Assembly: GCF_034424215.1 (NCBI RefSeq) | Contig: NZ_CP139960.1 | Coordinates: 2,108,001 to 2,172,000, forward strand | DNA: 64,000 nucleotides | Reading direction: 5' to 3' | Origin: Niabella yanshanensis | Lineage (GTDB): Bacteria; Bacteroidota; Bacteroidia; Chitinophagales; Chitinophagaceae | Shown here: in pieces, positions 34,618-43,260 of the stretch | How the letters are laid out: every line of letters starts with the position of its first letter | Numbering within the stretch: the first letter of the stretch is position 1 | Program-made: the position numbers and the translations under genes | The notes under the pieces: generated by a model | Told to the model about the DNA's origin: nothing | What the model saw: the letters and a program-made list of their open reading frames with translations, nothing else | Database searches by the model: none

Positions 34618-35448
34618 ATGAAAAAAATAATTACAGTTCTTGTTCTTTGCCTTGCAAGCTATGGGCTACAGGCACAGGATCTCATCTATACTAAAAGAGA
34701 AGGCGTACTAAAAGCCAAAGTTATTGAGATCACTCATGCATTGATCCGGTTTAAAAAAGCTGAAAATATTGACGGGCCTAATTATACGATTGCTAATCGT
34801 TATGTCGACTCTATTCGATACGAAAATGGCAGCAAAGAATTATTTTCTTTCAGGGGCAAACGGTTACCTGAAAAATATATCAAAGAATTAGAGCAATTCA
34901 ATGCATTACCCAACAACCTGGTTTCGACGGGATTTGAGCTATCGGCACATACGATACCTTTTATTTCCCCTTCTGACAGGCAGGATCAAACACCATTTGC
35001 CGCCTGGTACGTTGCGTACGAAAGATTAATTGTTCAACAAAGAATAGGCATCTCAATGAGTCCCTTTGCAGCGAGTAACCGCAGGTATTATGGCGCCTCC
35101 GCAGCTATCCAGTTCTATCCTAAAAATAAAGGCAGAATGCGGTTAGGTTTAGGACCCGTGTTTAACTATAGTGTGCAAAACAGGCAATTCCGCTACTTTC
35201 AGCCTGTCGAATATGGAGGAAACCGGATGAGAATGGAAACTAAAACACATGTAACCTCTCTTGCAGTCAATCTCTCCATACTTGGGAATCTCAACCGGCG
35301 CATATTCATTGACAGCGATCTGTTTCTGGGTGCTAAGCTAAAGGAGAAGCCTTTTAAACATCATTTACCCGATCAATGGCAGACCTCCCTCTCCAGCCAT
35401 CCCGGGCCTATGATGGGCTTCAGACTGGGTGTGGGGTACCGGTTTTAA
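34618..35448 (+). CDS. Outer-membrane beta-barrel protein
   Basis: A 276-residue protein with signal peptide (about 1-20, ending LQA-Q). An N-terminal part (about 22-95) of an unknown domain (REGVLKAKVIEITHALIRFK) precedes a beta-barrel-like region with alternating hydrophobic residues and final strand GPMMGFRLGVGYRF, ending in Phe as barrel proteins do. Last gene of the LVIVD unit. Likely an outer-membrane porin or structural barrel; no substrate can be inferred. Confidence 0.72.
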   Translation: MKKIITVLVLCLASYGLQAQDLIYTKREGVLKAKVIEITHALIRFKKAENIDGPNYTIANRYVDSIRYENGSKELFSFRGKRLPEKYIKELEQFNALPNNLVSTGFELSAHTIPFISPSDRQDQTPFAAWYVAYERLIVQQRIGISMSPFAASNRRYYGASAAIQFYPKNKGRMRLGLGPVFNYSVQNRQFRYFQPVEYGGNRMRMETKTHVTSLAVNLSILGNLNRRIFIDSDLFLGAKLKEKPFKHHLPDQWQTSLSSHPGPMMGFRLGVGYRF

Positions 35449-35470
35449 AAATTCAAATTTATCAAATTTA

Positions 35471-35502
35471 AACAGGCCGCTCTATTTCAGATGCGGCCTG
35501 TT
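35471..35502. terminator. Hairpin between converging genes
   Basis: Arms AACAGGCCGC / GCGGCCTGTT with a 12-base loop, between the barrel gene and the isomerase gene; it can serve either direction though U-runs are short. Confidence 0.65.
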
Positions 35503-35524
35503 TACTTATAACTGTGTTTTTAAT

Positions 35525-36361
35525 TTATTTGTTTTTCGTGGTTCGGATCACTCCCCTGATATAACCGATTGACTCCGCAATACCAGCGAACGGCGCCTTC
35601 ATATTACGTTCGTGTTCGAGACTCAGCATACCAGAATAGCCTACTTTCCGCATCATTCTTACGAAAGCCGGGAAATCGATAATGCCTCGTCCTACTTCTA
35701 CCGAATAGCCTTGTTTGGTTGGAGCCGTAACATCTTTCAGGTGCATGTCGAAAACACGGGTATGGTATTTTTTAAGATCGGCTACAGGGTCCTTGCCATT
35801 GCGGGTATCGTGCCCGATATCCAGGCACATACCCATGCGTGGATCCAGGTCTTTCACATTGTTCCACACATCTTCTGCATCAGGGTAAAGCTTAATATCC
35901 GGACCATGAATATGAATGGCATACCTCATGTCGTACTCCTGCACTTTCTTATTTACATAAGGAAGCAGTTCATAGTTGGGCACGCCTACGATCAATTTTA
36001 CGCCAACACGTTTGGCATACTCAAACCCCCTGTCTACCTCGGCTTCAGTCTTCATATAAATGGGTCCTACCGCGTAACCTGTTACTCCTTTCAACTTTAA
36101 TTTTTCGTGGAAGGCAGCAATAGCAGCAGCATCGCTGTTAAGCGGCAAATGAAAATCTTTGATGCACAGGTAGTGTACATCGCTTTTTTCCATAGTAGCG
36201 AGGGCAGTGTCAATACCAAAATGTACAAATGTGTAGCCTGCCATGCCCACTTTGAATTTCTCGTAGGTATCGACAGGCGGCTGAGGGTCTGGGCGCTTTT
36301 CCTGGGCCTGCACCAGGCTGCTTATTAAAAAGCAACAAGCAATTATTAGATTTTTTTTCAT
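35525..36361 (-). CDS. Exported sugar phosphate isomerase/epimerase-like TIM barrel
   Basis: Xylose-isomerase-like TIM-barrel protein of 278 residues, preceded by a signal peptide (1-19, ending VQA-Q), so it works in the periplasm. Metal-site pieces are YAIHIHGPDI, MCLDIGHDTRNG, VFDMHLKDV and MLSLEHERNM. Such exported versions are common in Bacteroidota and Planctomycetes near polysaccharide genes, and usually act on sugar lactones or ketoses; here no such genes are adjacent. Substrate unknown. It follows infC by 67 bases, with the infC terminator between. Confidence 0.82.
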   Translation of the reverse strand: MKKNLIIACCFLISSLVQAQEKRPDPQPPVDTYEKFKVGMAGYTFVHFGIDTALATMEKSDVHYLCIKDFHLPLNSDAAAIAAFHEKLKLKGVTGYAVGPIYMKTEAEVDRGFEYAKRVGVKLIVGVPNYELLPYVNKKVQEYDMRYAIHIHGPDIKLYPDAEDVWNNVKDLDPRMGMCLDIGHDTRNGKDPVADLKKYHTRVFDMHLKDVTAPTKQGYSVEVGRGIIDFPAFVRMMRKVGYSGMLSLEHERNMKAPFAGIAESIGYIRGVIRTTKNK

Positions 36362-36369
36362 ACTCAGGC

Positions 36370-36406
36370 TAAAATAAAAAAAACCATCTGCAATTGCAGA
36401 TGGTTC
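36370..36406 (-). terminator. Terminator of infC
   Basis: Perfect 12-base arms AACCATCTGCAA / TTGCAGATGGTT without a loop base, and T-rich sequence after it in the minus direction. Confidence 0.85.
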
Positions 36407-36428
36407 TGTATAAATATTTCAAATATTC

Positions 36429-37064
36429 TTATTTGCTTTTCTTTACACTTCCTTTCGGAGCTATCATTGCAAGCATTCTACGGCCTTCCAGCTTGGGCAT
36501 ATTTTCTAAAGTTCCAAACTCGGCAAGACGTTCTGCAAACTTCAACAACAACAGCTGTCCACGATCCTGAAACTGGATAGCGCGGCCTTTAAACTGTACA
36601 TAAGCTTTCACTTTGTTGCCTTCTTTTAAAAAGCCTTCAGCATGTTTAGCCTTGAAGTCGAAGTCATGGTCGTCGGTATTAGGGGTAAAGCGGATCTCCT
36701 TGATCTCAGTCGCCTTACTCTTGGCCTTCATCTCCTTTTCCTTCTTCTTCTTATCGTACAAAAATTTATTATAATCGATGATCTTACAAACGGGAGGATC
36801 AGCGGTAGGAGATATTTCTACCAGATCCAGTTCCTGTTGCTGGGCAATCTTTAATGCTTCCTGGGTAGAGTAAATTCCTACTTCAACATTGTCTCCAACC
36901 AATCGTACCTGTGGTACCCTGATATGATGATTAATGCGGTGTTCTGCTTCTTTCTGTGGTAAGCGTCCTCTGAAGTTTCCCCTGTTTGGTTTATTGCCAC
37001 CTGGCCTGAAAGGACCACCCGCACCGGGCGGACGGTTAAAAGTTGGTTTTTGTGGTACTGCCAT
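36429..37064 (-). CDS. infC: Translation initiation factor IF-3
   Basis: Binds the 30S subunit and checks the initiator codon-anticodon pair. The 211 residues carry an unusual disordered N-terminal extension of about 40 residues rich in Pro, Gly, Arg and Asn, then the N domain (HRINHHIRVPQVRL, VEISPTADPPVCKIIDYNKFLY) and C domain (KEIRFTPNTDDHDFDFK, VKAYVQFKGRAIQF, EGRRMLAMIAP). The start is an ordinary ATG, not the AUU of enteric bacteria. Usual partners rpmI and rplT do not follow, and thrS, normally just before, is 6 kb upstream across an RND operon. Confidence 0.95.
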   Translation of the reverse strand: MAVPQKPTFNRPPGAGGPFRPGGNKPNRGNFRGRLPQKEAEHRINHHIRVPQVRLVGDNVEVGIYSTQEALKIAQQQELDLVEISPTADPPVCKIIDYNKFLYDKKKKEKEMKAKSKATEIKEIRFTPNTDDHDFDFKAKHAEGFLKEGNKVKAYVQFKGRAIQFQDRGQLLLLKFAERLAEFGTLENMPKLEGRRMLAMIAPKGSVKKSK

Positions 37065-37258
37065 CTAAAAATGATTCGTTATGCTCCTTCCCCGTTGAGA
37101 AGCATTGTTTATTTTGCTTTTTTTAATGCCATACGGGAATGGCATGTTAAAAAATTTTTACAAAGATGGGAATTAAACTTAGTATTTCAATTTTATTTTT
37201 AACAGATTCATATCAGCAACTATCTTACCAAATTGCTTAAAATCCTCTGTCAGACATA

Positions 37259-37290
37259 AAATTGCCGGAAACTGTAGTTTCCGGCAATTT
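37259..37290. terminator. Hairpin downstream of the RND operon
   Basis: Fourteen-base arms AAATTGCCGGAAAC / GTTTCCGGCAATTT, 4-base loop, 22 bp after the permease stop. Confidence 0.8.
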
Positions 37291-37311
37291 CCTTTTATTT
37301 AAACCTGACTA

Positions 37312-40300
37312 TCAGGCAGTTTTAGCTTTCTTACGGTACGCCATTTTGGTAATGAGTACATATAATACCGGCACAATAAATATCGCAAGCGATGTTGCGG
37401 CCAGCATTCCTCCAAAAACGGTCCAGCCAATTGTTTGACGACTAACGGAGGCGGCTCCTGTAGCAATCATCAGCGGTACTACCCCTAAGATAAAGGCCAG
37501 TGAGGTCATGATGATCGGACGCAGACGCAACCTAACCGCCTGCAGGGTAGCCTGTACTACATCCATCCCTTTATCCACCCGCTCTTTGGCAAACTCCACA
37601 ATTAAGATAGCGTTTTTAGCAGCCAACCCGATGAGAGTAATCAACCCGATCTGTGCGTATACATTGTTGGACAATTTCGGTAATAATGTCAACGCCAATA
37701 TTGATCCGAAAGCACCAATTGGCACTGCCAGTAATACAGAAAAAGGAACCGACCAGCTCTCATACAAGGCCGCCAGGAACAGGAATACAAATACGATCGA
37801 AATAGCGAAAATGGTGGTTTGCTGATCACCAGCTGCGATCTCCTCCCGGCTCATGCCCGAAAATTCGTAACCATAACCCGCAGGCAATGTCTTGGCCGCT
37901 TCTCTCAGGGCTTCAATTGCTTCACCACTACTAAAACCATCTTTGGGCGAACCGTTGATCTCCACCGAACGGTAAATATTGTAGTGAGATATCACTGCAG
38001 GAGCTTCAATCAGCTTGGTGTTAACCAGCATATTTAAAGGCACCATGCCCCCCAAGCTGTTACGTACATAGTAATCTTTTAAATTATCAAGCGAGCCACG
38101 GTAAGTGTAATCCGCCTGTGTCATAACACGGAAATTACGCCCATAGATATTAAAGTCATTTACATAACTACTTCCGAGGAAGTTAGACAGCGTTGTATAT
38201 ACCTCAGCTACATTAACGCCCATTTTCTTTGCAAGCTCTTTATCCACATTTACCTGGTAACTTGGAGTGCGGGCATTAAAGAAAGTATAAGCCCTGCCTA
38301 TTGCCGGCTGAGAATTGACCGTTTGCAGGAATTTGTTAGCTACAGCCTCAAATTTATTAACATCATCGGTAGAACCTGTTTGTTGCAGCTGGAAGGTAAA
38401 TCCGGCAGTTTGCCCCAGACCCGGTATCGCAGGCGGTGCAATGGGCATTACCCTGGCTTCCTTAATATCCCTGGTAGAAGCTATTATTTTACCAATTACT
38501 GCGTTTACATCATGTTCGCTTCCTTTACGGTCATCCCATTTCTTTAATTTAACGAACATCGTACCTACATTCGATTTATTACTGAAGCTAATGATGTTCA
38601 ACCCTGCCAGACCACCCACTACATCTACTTCGGGTAAAGCTTCAACGCGCGTCATAATATCTTTGATCATATTAATGCTACGTGTAGTACTGGTACCCTC
38701 AGGTAATTCGTAGGTAACGAACATACGCCCCTCGTCTTCTGTAGGAATAAAGCCCGTTGACTTGGTTTTGAACAGGAAGATCATAGCTGCGATTACCACT
38801 ATCAAAAGCGTAACTACATACGGTGTTTTCCGGATCCACTTGCCCACACTCTTCGTATAACCCAAGGTTACTTTATTAAACCAGTTATTAAACCTGTCGA
38901 AGAAACGATCCAATAAATTCTTTTTCCTGTCGCCGGGAGCTGCAGTTGGCTTTAGCATTAACATACTCAATGCAGGAGTAAGCGATAAAGCCACAAATGC
39001 AGATAATAATACTGACACCGCAATAGTGATCGCAAACTGCTGATACAGCCGCCCCACGATGCCTGGTATAAAACCTACCGGAATAAATACCGCTGCCAAT
39101 ATCAGTGCGATAGCAATAACCGGCGCCGAGATTTCTTTCATTGCTTTAATGGTCGCATCTTTCGGCGACATCCCCCGGCTATCAATATTATGCTGAATGG
39201 CTTCCACCACTACAATGGCATCATCCACCACAATACCAATTGCGAGTACAAAGGCGAAGAGCGTAAGAGTGTTGATCGTAAAGCCCAGCAGGTTAAAGAA
39301 TATAAACGTTCCGATCAATGATACAGGAATAGCCAAAACCGGGATTAACGTAGCCCTCCAGTTTTGCAGGAACAGGTACACCACCAATACCACGAGTATA
39401 AGGGCCTCCACCAGCGTGTGCATTACCTCATTAATAGACACCTGTACCACTGTCGCCGTTTCCAAAGGCACTTTAAAGTCGATGTCCTTAGGGAATGTAG
39501 GACGTAGCCTGTCCAACGCCTCATTGACCCCCTTATAAGTATCTAATGCATTAGCACCGGGTGCCTGGTAAATAAGTAAGAACGCCGCAGGTTTACCGCT
39601 TACAAACGCATTAGCTGTATAATCAAATTTACCCAGCTCTATTCTTGCTACATCTTTCAGGTAAACAACAGCACCATCTTCAGGCCGGGTGCGCACAATA
39701 ATATTTTCAAACTGCTCTGGTGTATTGATACGGCTATTGGTTAACAGGCTATACTCAAAAACCTGCTCACCACTTTGCGGGTTACCTCCAATGGTGCCTG
39801 CAGCTGCCTGTAGATTTTGCTCCTGCAAAGCTGCGTTCACTTCAGCCGGGGCAACACCTAATGCTGCCATCTTGGATGGATTGAGCCATACCCGCATACT
39901 AAAATCATCTGCCCTGGAAAAAATATCACCCACACCCTTTACCCGGGCGAGGGCGTCCTTTACATACAGGTTCACATAGTTACCGATGAAAGTGGCGTCA
40001 TGTGTACCATTAGGCGAATAAAAGGCCAGCGCCATCATGATACTGGGGTTACGCTTACGAACCGTGAGACCCAGTCTTTTTACGGCGTCCGGCAAAGTTG
40101 GTTCGGCCACGCTCACCCTGTTCTGTACATCAAGCGTCGCAATATTGATATCAGTGCCCACCTGGAAATTCACAGTAATGCTGCTCTGACCACTACTGGT
40201 ACTGTTACTGGTCATATAGGTCATACCGGGAGTACCGTTGATCTGGGTTTCCATAGCAGTGGTAGTTGTTTGTTCTACCGTTTGCGCATCAGCGCCGGTG

Positions 40301-40449
40301 AAGTTACCTGCTATCTGAACGGTGGGGGGCGAAATATCAGGGTACTGGGCAACGGGTAAAGTAAGCATCGATATAATACCTACCAACACAATTACGATCG
40401 ATACCACGATGGCGGTTACCGGTCTTTTTATAAATACGTCTGCGATCAT
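37312..40449 (-). CDS. RND multidrug efflux permease (HAE1/AcrB type)
   Basis: Proton-driven trimeric inner-membrane pump, 1045 residues. Hallmarks are the start MIADVFIKRPVTAIVVSIVI, two large periplasmic loops after TM1 and TM7, the TM4 aspartate pair in GIVVDDAIVVVEA, the loop GFIPTEDEGRMFV at the start of the second half, and GLAAKNAILIVEFA in TM10. This is the drug and detergent branch, not the heavy-metal one. Third gene of a typical operon: outer-membrane factor, adaptor, pump, with 28 and 69 bases between. No regulator gene flanks it. Confidence 0.93.
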   Translation of the reverse strand: MIADVFIKRPVTAIVVSIVIVLVGIISMLTLPVAQYPDISPPTVQIAGNFTGADAQTVEQTTTTAMETQINGTPGMTYMTSNSTSSGQSSITVNFQVGTDINIATLDVQNRVSVAEPTLPDAVKRLGLTVRKRNPSIMMALAFYSPNGTHDATFIGNYVNLYVKDALARVKGVGDIFSRADDFSMRVWLNPSKMAALGVAPAEVNAALQEQNLQAAAGTIGGNPQSGEQVFEYSLLTNSRINTPEQFENIIVRTRPEDGAVVYLKDVARIELGKFDYTANAFVSGKPAAFLLIYQAPGANALDTYKGVNEALDRLRPTFPKDIDFKVPLETATVVQVSINEVMHTLVEALILVVLVVYLFLQNWRATLIPVLAIPVSLIGTFIFFNLLGFTINTLTLFAFVLAIGIVVDDAIVVVEAIQHNIDSRGMSPKDATIKAMKEISAPVIAIALILAAVFIPVGFIPGIVGRLYQQFAITIAVSVLLSAFVALSLTPALSMLMLKPTAAPGDRKKNLLDRFFDRFNNWFNKVTLGYTKSVGKWIRKTPYVVTLLIVVIAAMIFLFKTKSTGFIPTEDEGRMFVTYELPEGTSTTRSINMIKDIMTRVEALPEVDVVGGLAGLNIISFSNKSNVGTMFVKLKKWDDRKGSEHDVNAVIGKIIASTRDIKEARVMPIAPPAIPGLGQTAGFTFQLQQTGSTDDVNKFEAVANKFLQTVNSQPAIGRAYTFFNARTPSYQVNVDKELAKKMGVNVAEVYTTLSNFLGSSYVNDFNIYGRNFRVMTQADYTYRGSLDNLKDYYVRNSLGGMVPLNMLVNTKLIEAPAVISHYNIYRSVEINGSPKDGFSSGEAIEALREAAKTLPAGYGYEFSGMSREEIAAGDQQTTIFAISIVFVFLFLAALYESWSVPFSVLLAVPIGAFGSILALTLLPKLSNNVYAQIGLITLIGLAAKNAILIVEFAKERVDKGMDVVQATLQAVRLRLRPIIMTSLAFILGVVPLMIATGAASVSRQTIGWTVFGGMLAATSLAIFIVPVLYVLITKMAYRKKAKTA

Positions 40450-40518
40450 TGAATACTATTTTGAACGACAGGCAACAGGTGCAACAACAAAGTCACCTGC
40501 TTCCTGCCAACTGTCAAC

Positions 40519-41628
40519 TTATTTTTTTGCTTTGGTAGTATCTGCTGTAATAAGAGATCCTTCTCTCAGGTTCTGTACGCCTTCTACAACAATAGATTCC
40601 CCCGGCTGCAACCCCTCTTTAATTAAAACATTAGGACCTATCTGTGTGCCGAGTGTTATTTTACGTTGGGACACTTTGCTGCTATCTCCTACCACATATA
40701 CAAAGAACTCACCCAACTGCTCCACTACAGCTTTATAAGGTACCAAAGTAGAACGCGACGGCGCAGCATTTAATACACGAACGGTTCCGCTCATACCTGC
40801 TTTCAACATTTGATTATCATTGGGAAATACCAATCTCACCTTAATGGCGCCGGTTTGCGGATCTACCGCACGATCAATGATCTGTATTTTGCCATGCTGG
40901 GGATATACATCTCCTGCAAAAGCCAGGGAAAAAGTAGAATCAACCAGGCTCTTTTCATTCTGCAGTTTGGAAAACCGGTAGATTTCTTTCTGATCGATTA
41001 CAAAATCTACTGCCATCGGGTTATCGGTTGAAACCGTATTTAATACTGATTGGCCGGCAACCACCGAAGTACCTAAACGCACCTGCGAAATACCGATAGT
41101 TCCACTGAAAGGCGCATAAATAGTAGCAAAGCTTACGTTCGCCCGCACAGCATTGGCCTGTGCCCTGGCTGCTGCTACCTGTTTCTGCGCCGCAGCCAAA
41201 GCCGCATCCGCATAATCTACCTGCTGTTTGGCTATTGCATCCTGTTTATCCAAAGCATGGTACCTTTCAGCATCTTTTTGCGCTTTCACCAGGTTAGTTT
41301 CCTGTACGGCTACCTGGGCCAAGGCTGCCTGATAATTAGCCTGGTAAGTTTGCTGATCAATGGTATACAGCTTTTGACCCTTTGAAACTTTAGCACCATC
41401 TTTAAAATGAATACCCGTTATATAGCCTGTTACCTGTGGCCTAATTTCCGATTGATTTAAGGGAACCAGTGTGGCGGGATATTCGTCATAATAAGATGCG
41501 TTGCCGCTTTCTGTAACTTTTACCACTACTACCGGAACGGGAGCATTTGCGGGTGGCGGGGCCTGTTGCTTGCTTTTACATGCCACCACTGCAAGCACTA
41601 CAAACATATATATTGAAAACCTGGTCAT
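40519..41628 (-). CDS. RND periplasmic adaptor (membrane fusion protein), lipoprotein
   Basis: AcrA-like adaptor of 369 residues that links the pump with the outer-membrane channel. The signal peptide ends in lipobox VVAC (Cys17), then KSKQQAPPPANAP. Domains: lipoyl/biotinyl half motifs near 55-80 and 170-195 (EIRPQVTGYITGIHFKDGAKV; FATIYAPFSGTIG), an alpha-hairpin (about 90-165), beta-barrel and membrane-proximal domain. Lies between the channel and pump genes with tight spacing, in keeping with one tripartite complex. Confidence 0.93.
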   Translation of the reverse strand: MTRFSIYMFVVLAVVACKSKQQAPPPANAPVPVVVVKVTESGNASYYDEYPATLVPLNQSEIRPQVTGYITGIHFKDGAKVSKGQKLYTIDQQTYQANYQAALAQVAVQETNLVKAQKDAERYHALDKQDAIAKQQVDYADAALAAAQKQVAAARAQANAVRANVSFATIYAPFSGTIGISQVRLGTSVVAGQSVLNTVSTDNPMAVDFVIDQKEIYRFSKLQNEKSLVDSTFSLAFAGDVYPQHGKIQIIDRAVDPQTGAIKVRLVFPNDNQMLKAGMSGTVRVLNAAPSRSTLVPYKAVVEQLGEFFVYVVGDSSKVSQRKITLGTQIGPNVLIKEGLQPGESIVVEGVQNLREGSLITADTTKAKK

Positions 41629-41656
41629 ACTTAAGGGATTTCGTTTAGTTTAAGTT

Positions 41657-43006
41657 TTATTTGGGTTGAATGGATCCTTCTGCTCTCTGAACATCTATTT
41701 TGCTGCTTAACAAACCGTACACGGCATTGAAATAATTGATCTGTGACGCACGGAGATCGGTTTGCGCTGTTATCAGCTCCAGGTAGGTTTTAATCCCCTC
41801 CCTGTATTGCAGCTCTATAATACGATGCACTTCTTTGGCTAGCTCCATATTTTCTTTCAGAGCCTGGTAATTAGCCATACTGGCCCGATACTGTGCCATA
41901 GCTGTTTTATACTCACTGCTGGCCTGGTTGCTAAAATTAATCAGGTCCAGGCGGGTTTGCTCTACCTGGCGCTCCGCAATAACGATATTGTTCTTTCTTT
42001 TGCCGCCCTGAAAAATGGGAAAACCTACTGTAAGTCCTGCGTAAGAATTGGGGAAGCTTTGATTAAACAGTTTTGCAAAATCATCGTTTAAAAAATTACG
42101 GATGTAAGCCCCGTTAGCAGACACCGTAGGGATATAACTCCATTTATTATAACGAACGTTTGCTTCCTGTAACCTAAGCTGCGCCTGCAACTGCTGGTAT
42201 TCGACCCTGCGTGTATAGGCAGGAGCCTGCAAGGTATCCAGGAATATTTCCTGCTCCAAAGTGGCGCTGTCATACATTAGCGACAGCTCCTTATCGCCTG
42301 GATAATTGATCAGGAATTTAAGATTGGCCTCCTTGGCATTTAATGCTTCCTCAATTTCCTTTTTTGAAGCCATTGCATTGTTTAAAGCAATAGTAGCCCG
42401 CTGATAATCGGTTTTATCTGTTACACCGGCATCAAACCTGGCGCGCGCATCTCTAAGGCTGCGCGACAACATGGCTATATTCTCATCGGTAATCTTTCTC
42501 TGCTGATCCGTTGCCAACAGGTCATAAAAATTCTTGGAAACATTGGCCACCAGGTTAATCCTGGCATTTTCTGTTTGTTTGGCGGCCACTAATCTTACAT
42601 CTCCTTTAGTCCGGCTCGCTAATAAGGCGTCCCGGTTGAAGATATTCTGGGTAGCCGTAAATTGTAAGGCGGAGGTATTAAACACCCCGAACCTTACCTG
42701 GTTACCACCAATAATATTAACAGGTAACTGAAAATTACGCTGGTAATTATAGTTGAAGTTCACCTGGGGATACCAGTCTGCCAAGCGATTTTTTATCTGC
42801 AGGTCAGTAATTTCCTGGTTGATCTCAGCCTGCCTGACACCCGGTTGATGGGTTAATGCATAATCGATAATACCTGCCAGGGTTGCCCGTTGTAAGGTGG
42901 TGTCACCAGTTTGCGACTGGGCATTTAAATGAACACCCAAAAAACAGGAGAGGCCGGTTATAGTTAAACCGATCCGGCGTTTCCATTTCTCAAAACAAAG
43001 AGTCAT
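41657..43006 (-). CDS. TolC-family outer-membrane efflux channel
   Basis: Outer-membrane factor of 449 residues with a signal peptide (about 1-29, ending LNA-Q) and two TolC repeats of long helices (about 40-225 and 240-440) with heptad-like patterns. First gene of the efflux operon, its product forms the exit duct for the adaptor and pump encoded next. The 254-bp gap upstream contains two palindromes that may bind a regulator. No TetR or AraC gene is adjacent. Confidence 0.92.
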   Translation of the reverse strand: MTLCFEKWKRRIGLTITGLSCFLGVHLNAQSQTGDTTLQRATLAGIIDYALTHQPGVRQAEINQEITDLQIKNRLADWYPQVNFNYNYQRNFQLPVNIIGGNQVRFGVFNTSALQFTATQNIFNRDALLASRTKGDVRLVAAKQTENARINLVANVSKNFYDLLATDQQRKITDENIAMLSRSLRDARARFDAGVTDKTDYQRATIALNNAMASKKEIEEALNAKEANLKFLINYPGDKELSLMYDSATLEQEIFLDTLQAPAYTRRVEYQQLQAQLRLQEANVRYNKWSYIPTVSANGAYIRNFLNDDFAKLFNQSFPNSYAGLTVGFPIFQGGKRKNNIVIAERQVEQTRLDLINFSNQASSEYKTAMAQYRASMANYQALKENMELAKEVHRIIELQYREGIKTYLELITAQTDLRASQINYFNAVYGLLSSKIDVQRAEGSIQPK

Positions 43007-43084
43007 AAATTATTATTTATCCAACATTTTTATTGAATAAAGTCTTCAATAAAAAATTAAAAACAACAACAGATCGAGTGGATT

Positions 43085-43095
43085 GTTTAATAAAC
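43085..43095. promoter_or_regulatory. Short palindrome upstream of the efflux operon
   Basis: GTTTA-A-TAAAC, an 11-base inverted repeat with the same GTTTA/TAAAC half-sites as the longer palindrome at 43198-43213. Candidate operator. Confidence 0.35.
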
Positions 43096-43197
43096 TGATC
43101 TGTATCAAACACTTTTTTTCGCAGACAGGCAATGTTTTAGCAACGGAGAAAGTTTAGACGTTCTTTATTTTCAAAGATTGCGCTGCCGAAAAAAAAA

Positions 43198-43213
43198 TTA
43201 AACAATTGTTTAA
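43198..43213. promoter_or_regulatory. Perfect 16-base palindrome upstream of the efflux operon
   Basis: TTAAACAA / TTGTTTAA without spacer, 192 bp before the channel gene. Size and form fit TetR-family operators, which often control RND pumps. Confidence 0.45.
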
Positions 43214-43223
43214 ATCGTAACAA

Positions 43224-43255
43224 AAAAATAACCCGGAGCGCTTTGACCCCGGGCT
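43224..43255 (-). terminator. Terminator of thrS
   Basis: On the minus strand CCCGG and CCGGG arms around a mostly unpaired loop, followed by TTATTTTTTT. It separates thrS from the efflux operon downstream. Confidence 0.75.
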
Positions 43256-43260
43256 AAATA

